Origin: Pseudofabraea citricarpa
Lineage: Eukaryota; Ascomycota; Leotiomycetes; Helotiales; Dermateaceae
Assembly (NCBI GenBank): GCA_029641185.1
Contig: JAPWGK010000006.1
Coordinates: 372,001-436,000 of the forward strand
Length of the DNA stretch: 64,000 nucleotides
Reading direction: 5' to 3'
Part shown: positions 11,020-19,697 of the stretch, one piece after another
How positions within the stretch are numbered: position 1 is the first letter of the stretch
How the letters are laid out: the number at the start of each line of letters is the position of its first letter
Translations under genes and position numbers: made by a program
The notes under the pieces: model-generated
Seen by the model: only the letters and a program-made list of their open reading frames with translations
Databases searched by the model: none
What the model was told of the DNA's origin: nothing

Positions 11020-11679
11020 ATGGCTTCAACCGGTGCCAAGAAAGTCGCCATCATCACGAGCAGCACACGTCCTGTTCGCGTTGGACCTCACGCAACCTCG
11101 TTCATTCTCAAGACTCTCCAGGGCTCCAGCTCTACTCCAGCTCCCGAATTCACTGTCATCGACGTGGCCACATTCAATCTTCCCGTCTACAATGAGAAGG
11201 TTATCCCTGCCAATGTCCCAGCCCGAGGCAGCTTCGAGCACGAGCACTCCAAGAAGTGGTCCGCTGCCATTGCTCCCTACGATGGATACATCTTCGTCTC
11301 GGCTGAGTACAACTTCGGTGTTCCCGCAAGCGCCAAGAATGCCATCGACTATCTCTACAACGAATGGATCGGAAAGCCCATCTTGATCGTTACCTATGGT
11401 ATCCAGGGTGGTAGCACGTCTAGCTCAGCTCTCAGCACAATCTTCACAGGCATGAAATTGAAGGTTATTGAGACAAAACCCCAGCTCAGTTTCGCCGATA
11501 TGGGTGATGCGATGACCGCTATTGGCACGGGAGATCTAGGCGAGAACACAGCAAAGGCTTGGGAGGAGACTGGAAAGGAACCATTACTCAAAGGATTCTC
11601 TGAGTTGGTTGAAAAGCTCAATGCTGTGGAGGAAGTTACCGTCGAGGAGCCTGTAAAGGAGCAAGTTCATGCTGAGTAA
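11020..11679 (+). CDS. NADPH-dependent FMN reductase (flavodoxin-like)
   Basis: Intronless 219-residue protein. It opens with a beta strand and phosphate-binding loop KVAIITSSTRPVRVG, then DVATFNLPVYNE and the family block SAEYNFGVPASAKNAIDYL, which contacts the flavin in NADPH_FMN_red (PF03358) proteins. The TYGIQGG segment is the second flavin loop. A Glu/Val-rich tail of about 25 residues extends past the domain. Members reduce FMN or quinones with NAD(P)H and act in redox defence; the substrate is not predictable. The leader is C/A-rich and the ATG context (atcATGGC) is good. Confidence 0.93.
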   Translation: MASTGAKKVAIITSSTRPVRVGPHATSFILKTLQGSSSTPAPEFTVIDVATFNLPVYNEKVIPANVPARGSFEHEHSKKWSAAIAPYDGYIFVSAEYNFGVPASAKNAIDYLYNEWIGKPILIVTYGIQGGSTSSSALSTIFTGMKLKVIETKPQLSFADMGDAMTAIGTGDLGENTAKAWEETGKEPLLKGFSELVEKLNAVEEVTVEEPVKEQVHAE

Positions 11680-11873
11680 ATGTTCAAACTTCGGGGCATG
11701 ATTGTGCTGAAGGGGCATATCAATACGGCGTTATCTGATTTGCAGGATTGGCATTGAGCTCGAGGTTCTTCGATATTGCTCTCAGGGACATCTGGAGAGG
11801 ACAAGTTTATGCTGCATAGATGTTCGGAGCATGGTTATGTTAAAGAAGCATATCAATTCGATTTGCAGGGTTG
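11661..11873 (+). repeat. Imperfect direct duplication spanning the end of the reductase gene
   Basis: Sequence 11661-11750 (from GCAAGTTCATGCTGAG to TTTGCAGGATTG, including the stop codon) recurs in decayed form at 11801-11873 (from ACAAGTTTATGCTGCA to TTTGCAGGGTTG). Matching blocks include ATGTTC, GCATATCAAT and GATTTGCAGG. The copies differ by substitutions and small deletions, suggesting an old local duplication of the C-terminal codons and 3' UTR. Confidence 0.6.
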
Positions 11874-12266
11874 ACTTTGCTGCCCATGAGGTCCTTTAGT
11901 ATCACTTTAGATGAGCCTAAGAAATGATATGAAAGGAGAAACCTGCTTGCTACTCGCCCCTGATTGAGCTCGTGAAAAATAATATTGACTTTATTAAGCA
12001 CGAAATAAACCAGCCAACTGAACTGCACTCTTCAAGCTCAAAGCAAAAGATGAAATTGTGGACTAGCTCACAAGAGAGATATAAAATTATCTTCCGCATA
12101 CTGATCTCTTCAAATCTTTGAGATTTGACCTCAGAAATCAGTTGGGATTCGCTTTCAAAGATTGAACGAGCGTATATTAGTTAAAACTAGGTACCTAGGT
12201 ATGTTATGTACAAATCTAACAATTCGATATTGACAAGAAACTCCTCATTTTCAACCTCGAATCAAT
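11874..12266. other. Intergenic, convergent 3' regions
   Basis: Lies between the duplicated reductase 3' region and the endoglucanase stop. No feature seen. Confidence 0.4.
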
Positions 12267-13536
12267 CTACTTGGGAACATAGGTCCTAAGGGTAGTATCA
12301 TAGTAGTTATAGCCAGTACTCGCCGGGGGCTCGAAACCATAGATATAGCTTCCCCACCATGGTCCACCACCCCACCAGAGAGCACCCTTCCATACATCCG
12401 AGTTAGAACTGAGATGATCCAGTAATCCCTTGACAGCGGTCAAGCAGACATCATTTGCACCGCCAGCATATTCTCCAATAATGCCGACCTTGCCATTGGC
12501 TTTAAGCCAAGCAGTGGCACTCTGAACACGCTCCACACCGATTGTCGAGGACACGCAGGTTGAGCTGGTGCCAGATCCGTCACTGTCGAGATACTGGTGC
12601 ATCTCGTAGACGATCTTGTTCTGAGGATCGGTTAGTGCTTTGAGGTTATCGTTCACGGTTGTCCATGTCCAGGCACCGGACCAGGAGTTTCCTTCAACGA
12701 AGATATACTGCGACGTTGCTCCAGTGCTGCGGATACCGTCGATGGCAGCTTGGTTGAGGTTCAAGACCAAGGTCTGATCCATCTCATGATATTCGTTGTT
12801 TGTATCGAAGATCTGCAAATGTCAGCTCAATCGCTTATGAGGAGATTTGTGGTTGAACCTACAACTCTTGAATTGCTCTTGAAAGGAGTAGCCATGTTGA
12901 CCCAGAATGTCTTGAAAGCATTGACATCTGAGATGATTGCACCGTTGTACCGACCAAAGTTGTGTGGGTCAACAACAGCATAGCCTCCTTTGCCAGTGAT
13001 GTAGTTGATAGTCGCAGAATAATTGGCCAAGTACGCTTGGCTGAAAGACCCTCCAACGCTACCAAGAGCCATGCGTTCCATCATGAATGGAACACGGAAG
13101 GTATTGAATCCCTCGCTCATCAGAGTCTACATAATTGTTAGTCAAGTCACGAAGGTAGATTCTGAAAGGCACACACATCAATAGCGGAGTTTGCAGGGAA
13201 AATGAAATGTGTGCCGTAAACTCCAGGAATAGTCTCTTGTCCAAACTCAGCACCAGACTCGTTGATTCCAACCCATTGGAGGCCTGTAGCGGCTGGCGCC
13301 TTGGTTGTGCTCGTTGTAAGTGTTGTCCTTGTCGTAGTCGGAGCAGCGGTCGTTGTTGGGTTTGCACTACCTGGAACACATTGAGAGTAGTAGGGATTTG
13401 AGTAAGTACATGTGTATCCAGAAACACATGTAGTTACTCCTGCCCAGCCTTGTCCTCCACATTGTGCCCATGCTGGTTGCTGTGCCTGAGCAGCAACAGC
13501 AAATAAAGCTGTGCTTAAAACCTGAGAAGCCTTCAT
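12267..13536 (-). CDS. Secreted CBM1-GH5 endo-beta-1,4-glucanase
   Basis: Exons 13177-13536, 12863-13126 and 12267-12812 encode 389 residues. A signal peptide ([18 protein letters not shown]) is followed by a fungal cellulose-binding module (CBM1: [14 protein letters not shown], ending SQCVPG), a Thr/Pro-rich linker and a GH5 catalytic domain. NNEY is the acid/base region and GIIGEYAGG carries the nucleophile Glu; [17 protein letters not shown] is typical of the EGL2/Cel5A subfamily. It should cut internal beta-1,4 bonds in cellulose outside the cell. The ATG at 13536 is preferred over an upstream in-frame one because it starts the signal peptide. It is divergent from the mannanase. Confidence 0.95.
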
Positions 13537-14679
13537 CTTGCCAATCGAATGGTTGCTACCTTTCCTGGAATTTTCTTGGGTTGTCTGAAAGATATGAAGG
13601 CCCAAAATACTGAGAATACATGGCTCATTTATACTTGGCTTGCAAAAGCAGTCGGCAATTCGTCAATAAGCACGATAGTACTTGATCCAATTGTATGCGG
13701 AACAGCGGACCGCGCATTGATTGCCATCTGGTTATGCTCGACGAAGTCAATTTAAATCGTGGTCTTTGACGCGAAAAGTGAACCTGTGACCAGGGCGTTA
13801 CCAGACTTTTTGGATTTTAAGCTTGTCTTTTGTGAGCAGATAAACCAACCTAGATGCTGGTAACGGAGACATCGGCTAGAACAATAGTAGCTCCCTTACT
13901 TCCTAGTCTATTAAATCTTTAACAGATCCACTGGGATTATCAAAGAGCTCATATCATGGACTACAGAATTCTTGCTTAGTTGAAAGTGCCGATTGCCTAT
14001 TAGGCACTCTGACACGTGGAAATAACTCGATGATAAGACCAGCCGTTCGTCCGCGCAGATATTCTCTAAGAGAAGGGCTCGGTCTTGTGACAAAGGACAG
14101 ATGTGACATAAACAATACACTTACGTCTAGAGTTTTAGCGCGAAAACAAAGAAATTAGCCGACGGAGCAGATGACTTGACTGCCGACTGGGATAACATCT
14201 AGCCAAGACGGCTCAATAAATTAGAGTGCTACGCTAGACCCAAGGTAACACGACCGGAGGCTTACCGATCGAGTTATGGGCCTTTTACAATTATGATTGT
14301 ATTCATTTTGCTATCATCCAGGTTCCGCGGAGCTGCATCCTCCGAACTTTAATTTGCTAACCGAGGAGCATCTACCATGTCGAGCAACCAGCAAGATGCA
14401 GTCCAGGAGCTACCCCGCAAAACCTTGAAGAATTCTGTGCCTGTACCAATGATGCAGGAACTCGATGGAGTAGCGTATCGACAATGGAAATTTTCAATGT
14501 CATCTCGGCTTCGGGCTGCACCCCCTGTTCTTGTGGCTCTTGCCCCAAGACGGAGCAATATTTTTGTGTCTCCGGATATTGCCCCAATATTGTGCTTATA
14601 AAGTAGCTGTGAAATTCTTTCGCTGTTTGGTTCGATCCATGCTTGCTCAGGTACCGGCGTAGATTCATCCGTAGCAACC
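13537..14679. promoter_or_regulatory. Bidirectional promoter region of endoglucanase and mannanase
   Basis: A 1.1-kb region between two divergent cell-wall hydrolases. It contains GGCTAG (13874-13879), TTAGCC (14155-14160, inverse of GGCTAA) and CTAGCC (14199-14204), which fit the GGCTAR core bound by XlnR/Xyr1-type activators. The motif is short, so chance is not excluded. Confidence 0.4.
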
Positions 14680-16008
14680 ATGAAGTTTCTCGTGAAAACA
14701 GCATTTGCTCTTCTAGCGACCACTGCGCTTGCATCACCGGTGGAGGAGGTACGGAACACAAAGCCAAAGCACCCTAAAGGTGTACCATATACCGAAGGAT
14801 GGAAGTTTATGTTGGATGGAAAGCCGTTTCTATTTGCCGGGACGAATGCCTATTGGTTGCCATTCATCAATGTGAGCACATCCCTCCCACCTATATTATA
14901 TATACCATCTATACTAATTCCGATCAAGAGCCCACCAGATGTGAAGATTGCTCTCACAAAAGCTAAGGAGGCTGGCTTGAAAGTCATACGAACATGGGCT
15001 TTTAATGATAAGAATGAGACTTTTGTACCAGGAGGACTACCTCAATATGGCGGAGAAGGAGCAGGTGCATCACCAGTTTACTTTCAGTCATGGAAGAATG
15101 GGACAGCAACTATCAACTATGGACCTTCTGGTCTGCAAGCCATGGATAAAGTTGTCAAGCTTGCTGAGGAGACAGGTATTAAACTCATCATGGCATTAAC
15201 GAACAACTGGGCCGATTATGGCGGTATGGATGTTTACACAGTTAATCTCGGTGGAAAATATCACGACGACTTCTACACAAATCCCAAAATTATTCGAGCA
15301 TTCAAGAAATATGTCTCGGCTGTTGTCAATCGATATAAGGACTCCCCAGCTATTTTTGCCTGGGAACTGGCCAACGAACCACGTTGCGGTGCCGATGGTG
15401 TTCGAAACCTTCCTCGTTCTGCAGGAACAAAATGCTCTTATGTCGTGCTTGACAAGTGGATCGCAGACATTGGCAAGTTTATCAAGGATATCGATCGGAA
15501 TCACATGGTGACGTGGGGAGGAGAGGGCGAGTTTTATGAACCTGGAAATGAAGACTGGGCTTACAGCGGAGCCGACGGTGGTCACTTTTATGAAGAGCTG
15601 GGCTTGAAAGAGATGGATTTTGGTACATTTCATTTGTACCCAGATTGGTGGTCCAAAACCGCAGAATGGGCCAATCAATGGGTACATGATCACGGCGAAG
15701 CACAGTTCAAGCTCAACAAACCGGTATTATTTGAAGAGTTCGGTTGGCTCAATCCTGAAGATAGGCTTGCTTTTGTCAACAGGACTGTGCCAGCTGAGCA
15801 AACTAGGGTTGCCGTCATGAGTGAGTGGCAGAAAATATCGCTTGATTATAAGATGAGCGATATGTATTGGCAACTTGGTCTTTGTGGCTTGAGTTTTGGC
15901 TGCAGTACCAACGATGGCTTCACGATTTTCCTTAACAACAAGACCGAGAGCGAGCCGCTGATCTACCAGCATGCCGCTGCTGTAAACAAAGTTAATTCGA
16001 GGTTGTAA
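14680..16008 (+). CDS. Secreted endo-beta-1,4-mannanase (GH5_7 type)
   Basis: Two exons, 14680-14871 and 14929-16008 (423 residues). Signal peptide MKFLVKTAFALLATTALA. The domain shows FAGTNAYWLPFIN, VIRTWAFND, the acid/base motif FAWELANEPR (Glu in NEP), FGTFHLYPDWW and the nucleophile motif VLFEEFGW, all GH5 mannanase hallmarks. The 57-nt intron has no stop and is a multiple of three, so it reads through as 19 extra codons; GTGAGC, the branch ACTAAT, a terminal AAG and family alignment mark it as intron. Several N-glycosylation sites (NVS, NGT, NRT, NKT) are visible. It degrades mannan or galactomannan of hemicellulose. Confidence 0.95.
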   Translation: MKFLVKTAFALLATTALASPVEEVRNTKPKHPKGVPYTEGWKFMLDGKPFLFAGTNAYWLPFINVSTSLPPILYIPSILIPIKSPPDVKIALTKAKEAGLKVIRTWAFNDKNETFVPGGLPQYGGEGAGASPVYFQSWKNGTATINYGPSGLQAMDKVVKLAEETGIKLIMALTNNWADYGGMDVYTVNLGGKYHDDFYTNPKIIRAFKKYVSAVVNRYKDSPAIFAWELANEPRCGADGVRNLPRSAGTKCSYVVLDKWIADIGKFIKDIDRNHMVTWGGEGEFYEPGNEDWAYSGADGGHFYEELGLKEMDFGTFHLYPDWWSKTAEWANQWVHDHGEAQFKLNKPVLFEEFGWLNPEDRLAFVNRTVPAEQTRVAVMSEWQKISLDYKMSDMYWQLGLCGLSFGCSTNDGFTIFLNNKTESEPLIYQHAAAVNKVNSRL

Positions 16009-16429
16009 ACAATTTTTAGTGCAAAATAATAAACACTTACAGCCAAGTGCGGTATTATGATGCAACGAAGGTCTCGTTAAAACTCAAAATTAGTACTCCC
16101 AAAGCACATTGTTCAACAGTGACAGCCACCTAGTATCTCACATTTGATTCCATAGAGTTGGATATGAACATGCATATACAGCTAACCGACTTCCCCTTTC
16201 TTTTCATCTCGCGTACCTCCTTTTCTGGCTCCGAGCGACACCGGAGAAGAGAACAATCCACACCCAAACACGTGATCTTATCGCTGATAAACAGGGGTAG
16301 GCCACGCGTCATGCGACGCAGCAAGAGACCCAACACGAGTTCCATGATGAGTCTTTTCTTTCTGATCCTTTATATGAAGAGCCTGCAGTCTCTTGGCTAG
16401 ACAGGACTCTTGTCTTCAACATAGCTACC
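16009..16429. other. Intergenic between mannanase and secreted protein
   Basis: Contains the promoter of the next gene. No motif identified with confidence. Confidence 0.35.
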
Positions 16430-18022
16430 ATGCTTCTTCGACTACTCCTCGTTTCCCTACCGCTAGCGACCGCTGCTCCGCCTCAAAAGCCTATTGTTAC
16501 CCAGGCCGATGATCGCTATAACTCAAATGTAGATAGCGCCAAGGAGAACGCCAACCTGGTTTTCAATGCTCTTCACTCTTCCATGAGACAATGGGGCTCT
16601 TCTTTACAGCACAATGGAATGTCATTCTTCCCGGTCACTATCCCCGAAGGAACTTTGTTTTACCATGGAACTTCAAGTGCTGAACGAGCAAAGGGTCCGG
16701 AATGGCTTGCTTTTGAGATAGAGCATGCCGAGGTGTTCGCCAGATCTAGAGGACCTAGAAGACCTCCGGGAAAGGACGAACCACCAAATATGCTTGATGA
16801 TGACCATAGAGGGCCACCGGAGGACCCAGGGAAAGGACCAGGTGGTGGTAGACCACCGGGAGCACCTGGACCACCTACAGGAGAGCCTGGATTCCTTCAC
16901 GTTTACCAAGCGACAAAACCGATGACAAGAATTCTCTATGTTGATGGGATGTCAGCTGGAAAATCCGATCTGGGGACACTAGATACGCAAGATCTGGTTC
17001 TCTTAGACAACTTCACTGGAAACACTATGAGCGACTGGCAAAGAGCTAAAGAACTCTGCGACTTGGGTAGAGAGTGGAATGTTGAAGGATTTCTAAGAAT
17101 GGAAGCAGGATTTGAAATCATCAAGTGTGATTTTGAGGATGGATTAGATTTCGTGTCGCATAACCAACGACCGGTTCAGGATAATCCAGAAGGATATTCT
17201 GAATTATCCCAATTCGAGTATATGCGAGCGGTCACCTCTCGTTATCATGGTATAGATGGAGGTAGAGTAGTGGTCGATTACTCTTCTATGGTCTCAGCAT
17301 TCTTCTACCCAACGAATCTCACCAACCCGAGCAAGGACCCGAGGCAAAGCTTACCACGATTATCGAGCGCAAACGCTCCACAGATATCACGCATTAAGGC
17401 AGACGTGAAGGAAGTCATGGACAGGGAACGGCCAGAAAATAGTATGGACTGGCAAGGTGTGGTGGATATGATTGTTACGCGATACTCGGACCGTCTTCAG
17501 TATATGGCTACTCGACCACCGATAAAGTCATTCCTGTCGGAAATTAATATGCTTCTCAATATTTATATCGACTACAGCAATCCTTCCATTAAAACCTCCG
17601 TCGAGACGTGTGCCAACCACTATTTACGGCCGGTCCAGCTGTCCACCGACCAAGATAAACTAATCCACGCTTCCATCTCTACCGTCACGCACAAAATTTG
17701 CAAAGCCCTTTTCGAGATTCGCGAGGATCTACTCGAGAAAGAAGGAGCACTCCCAGAAAACGACCTTGCAGGACCGACTGAGAGCATCCGCACGATTCGT
17801 GAGCTGAACGAGTGGTTGGATTGGAACACTTTCAGGACCTGCGGGACCTGTAAGTACGACGAGGTGTGTTACGTGGCTATCTGGCCGTTTGGCAGTGCCG
17901 AGGATCATTATCATCCGCGTTGCAAGAACAACACCGAGATAGGACAGCGCGATGGTGAGCAGTATTGGCATATGGGTCCAGGGAGGGGACGGGGTCCTCC
18001 ACCGTCGAGGATTGAAGATTGA
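16430..18022 (+). CDS. Secreted protein of unknown function with YHGTS motif
   Basis: Intronless, 530 residues. A signal peptide (MLLRLLLVSLPLATA) is followed by a globular region with EGTLFYHGTSS at about residues 73-83. A Pro/Gly/Arg-rich insert covers about 106-155 and interrupts the fold. The region resumes with GFLHVYQATKPMTRILYVDGMSAGK, and a mostly helical region follows to about 480. The C-terminus has four cysteines (CGTCKYDEVC and a later Cys) and ends in a Gly/Arg/Pro tail. I do not recognise a named family. YHGTS followed by helices is reminiscent of the HGT motif in ADP-ribosyltransferase folds, but no matching catalytic Glu is evident, so this is only a hint. It sits beside two secreted hydrolases. 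Confidence 0.8.
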   Translation: MLLRLLLVSLPLATAAPPQKPIVTQADDRYNSNVDSAKENANLVFNALHSSMRQWGSSLQHNGMSFFPVTIPEGTLFYHGTSSAERAKGPEWLAFEIEHAEVFARSRGPRRPPGKDEPPNMLDDDHRGPPEDPGKGPGGGRPPGAPGPPTGEPGFLHVYQATKPMTRILYVDGMSAGKSDLGTLDTQDLVLLDNFTGNTMSDWQRAKELCDLGREWNVEGFLRMEAGFEIIKCDFEDGLDFVSHNQRPVQDNPEGYSELSQFEYMRAVTSRYHGIDGGRVVVDYSSMVSAFFYPTNLTNPSKDPRQSLPRLSSANAPQISRIKADVKEVMDRERPENSMDWQGVVDMIVTRYSDRLQYMATRPPIKSFLSEINMLLNIYIDYSNPSIKTSVETCANHYLRPVQLSTDQDKLIHASISTVTHKICKALFEIREDLLEKEGALPENDLAGPTESIRTIRELNEWLDWNTFRTCGTCKYDEVCYVAIWPFGSAEDHYHPRCKNNTEIGQRDGEQYWHMGPGRGRGPPPSRIED

Positions 18023-18691
18023 AGAGCAGACATGATGAGCAAACAGGACTTGCACAAAGAAAATGAGACCAGCATCAACTCACTGAGATGGAGAGAGAAT
18101 AGGTGTGGGGAGGAATATAAGGAGATATATCGAAGACGAAAGTAGACTGTTGCAGGGGAGCAACATATGTCACGCTTCGCAGAGAGAAGCACGCCCATAT
18201 TTTCAGAGATCTCATTTGTGAATATACCCTTTTATTGTCAATTTGGCAGTTATATAGCTAGCATGAGCGTATATAGTATAGGAAATTAAAACGAAAACCA
18301 CTCCAACTTCAACATCGCCGTCATTCGTTACGTTAGCGCTTTGAATTTTCACAAATAAGTCTGCACAACATCATAGTGTCCATGACTGAAGTTACTAATC
18401 AATCTTACTGTTTAAACCTTGATGTTATTTAAAGTTTCATCAGTACAAGGAAACTTTACATTTTCAGCATCGTGCTAGAAGCAAGTGAAGCAAAGTGACA
18501 AAACTGGCATGTAATCCAAATTAATAGATTTTCTTTCAGACATCCCAGTATTTACAACAGCCAAAAGTCTTAGCAGGGCTACGCATCCCAGTACACACAC
18601 TCAGAACAGTGCAAAAGCAACATGTTGCAAACCCATGCCCATCAGCATTCCAATCATATGCGCAAACATGCGGTTTGAACTCCACAAACAT
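18023..18691. other. Intergenic upstream of tRNA-Ser
   Basis: AT-rich with no ORF or repeat of note. Confidence 0.4.
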
Positions 18692-18805
18692 GTCGAGTTG
18701 CCAGAGTGGTTAATGGGTATGACTTGAATGATTGTTCCTCATCGAGGAATGTCAAATAGACATCATATGGTTTCGGCCGCGTAGGTTCAAATCCTGCACT
18801 CGACG
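18692..18805 (+). tRNA. tRNA-Ser(UGA) with a 33-nt intron
   Basis: Acceptor stem GTCGAGT pairs perfectly with ACTCGAC (18798-18804), followed by the discriminator G. The D arm is GCCAGAGTGGTTAATGGG. Anticodon stem TATGA/TCATA encloses loop CTTGAA|A with anticodon TGA at 18725-18727. The intron 18729-18761 sits at the canonical 37/38 site and forms a TTCCTC-GAGGAA hairpin. A long variable arm (GGTTTCGGCC) marks class II, and the T arm is GTAGG TTCAAAT CCTGC. It decodes UCA and wobble serine codons. Confidence 0.95.
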
Positions 18806-18810
18806 AATTC

Positions 18811-18815
18811 TTTTT
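18811..18815 (+). terminator. Pol III terminator of tRNA-Ser
   Basis: T5 run five bases after the discriminator base of tRNA-Ser. Confidence 0.7.
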
Positions 18816-18835
18816 GCTGATCCCGCATCCGAGCT

Positions 18836-18861
18836 TTATTTTTATTTTTATTTTTATCTTT
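18836..18861 (+). repeat. (ATTTTT)n simple repeat
   Basis: About four tandem TTTTTA-type units directly downstream of the tRNA-Ser terminator. Confidence 0.7.
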
Positions 18862-19367
18862 TTGCGTCGTCTGCGAGGCGGGGGCTTTTTCGCTTATCAT
18901 GCATGGTGCCTTTTCCGCACGGCTCAGCTTTCCTTTTATAGAATGCCGCTATGTGCGTCTGTGGAGTGGTGGAGTGGTAGAAACGTGTTTGCTGTATGAG
19001 ATTCGAATGGAAAGCGGAGTCTTGCTTCTGTTAATCTGGATAGAGTGTAAGCACTCTTACTAATATATTATCAAATGGCTCAAGCGCTCCTGAAGTATTT
19101 GCTGCGCTTAAAAGCTTAAACATTCTAGCCATGAATTATCCAAGTTGGAAATGTATTATGTGATAGGAAAGTCATAAAAAGATAAGTAGATGATATTATT
19201 TGAGGTTTATTTATATCTGATACAAAATTACAAGCAGAAGGCGAGGCGTGTAATTTAAGCGAGATTTAGAACCGAAAGGGGGAACTGGTCTCAACTATGC
19301 CAGAACGCCAGCCACAACAAAATTTTCCTCAGCTAGCTTATCGAAATAAAAATAAGAGTACAAAAAA

Positions 19368-19486
19368 ACATACAACAGTTGGTATTCGCTGGTGGTCACC
19401 CACCCAACTACTAATCAACCGATCTGGTGTTTATGTATGGCAGAGCGGACGGGATGCCCAGTTCTCACCAGTCTATGGTCGTATGT
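19368..19486 (-). rRNA. 5S rRNA, diverged dispersed copy
   Basis: A 119-nt gene on the minus strand. It begins ACATACGACCATAG and ends CTGTTGTATGT, pairing as helix I. It contains the hallmark GTAGTTGGGTGGGTGACC and ACCAGCGAAT blocks and is followed by a T7 terminator. Compared with the usual ascomycete 5S, the helix II strands are changed on both sides (CTGGTG with CACCAG), keeping the pairing. That suggests a structurally constrained variant rather than a decayed copy. Single 5S genes scattered through the genome are normal in filamentous ascomycetes. Confidence 0.92.
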
Positions 19487-19697
19487 GTCTGTTTTTGAGT
19501 TAATTTGATTTATGGCACTCTTGTTTCAAGTAGCTCTCATCCTGAGAGTATTTAGAATAGTATATTATAGTGGAAATAACAAGAGGAATAAAATTACAAG
19601 CGAAATTAATAGAAGTAGAAAATGCATGAAACAGATCCATAATACGTGAAATCATGAAGATTTTAAGCTTTGGTTCAAGGGAGACGACTCTAGAAAT
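19487..19697. other. Spacer between 5S rRNA and NLR gene
   Basis: Includes the 5S upstream region and the NLR 3' UTR. No other feature. Confidence 0.4.

Noticed and set aside
14872..14928. Reading the mannanase as one exon
   Set aside because: The 57-nt segment is stop-free and in frame but has a GT donor, ACTAAT branch and AG end, and its 19 residues break a conserved GH5 block.
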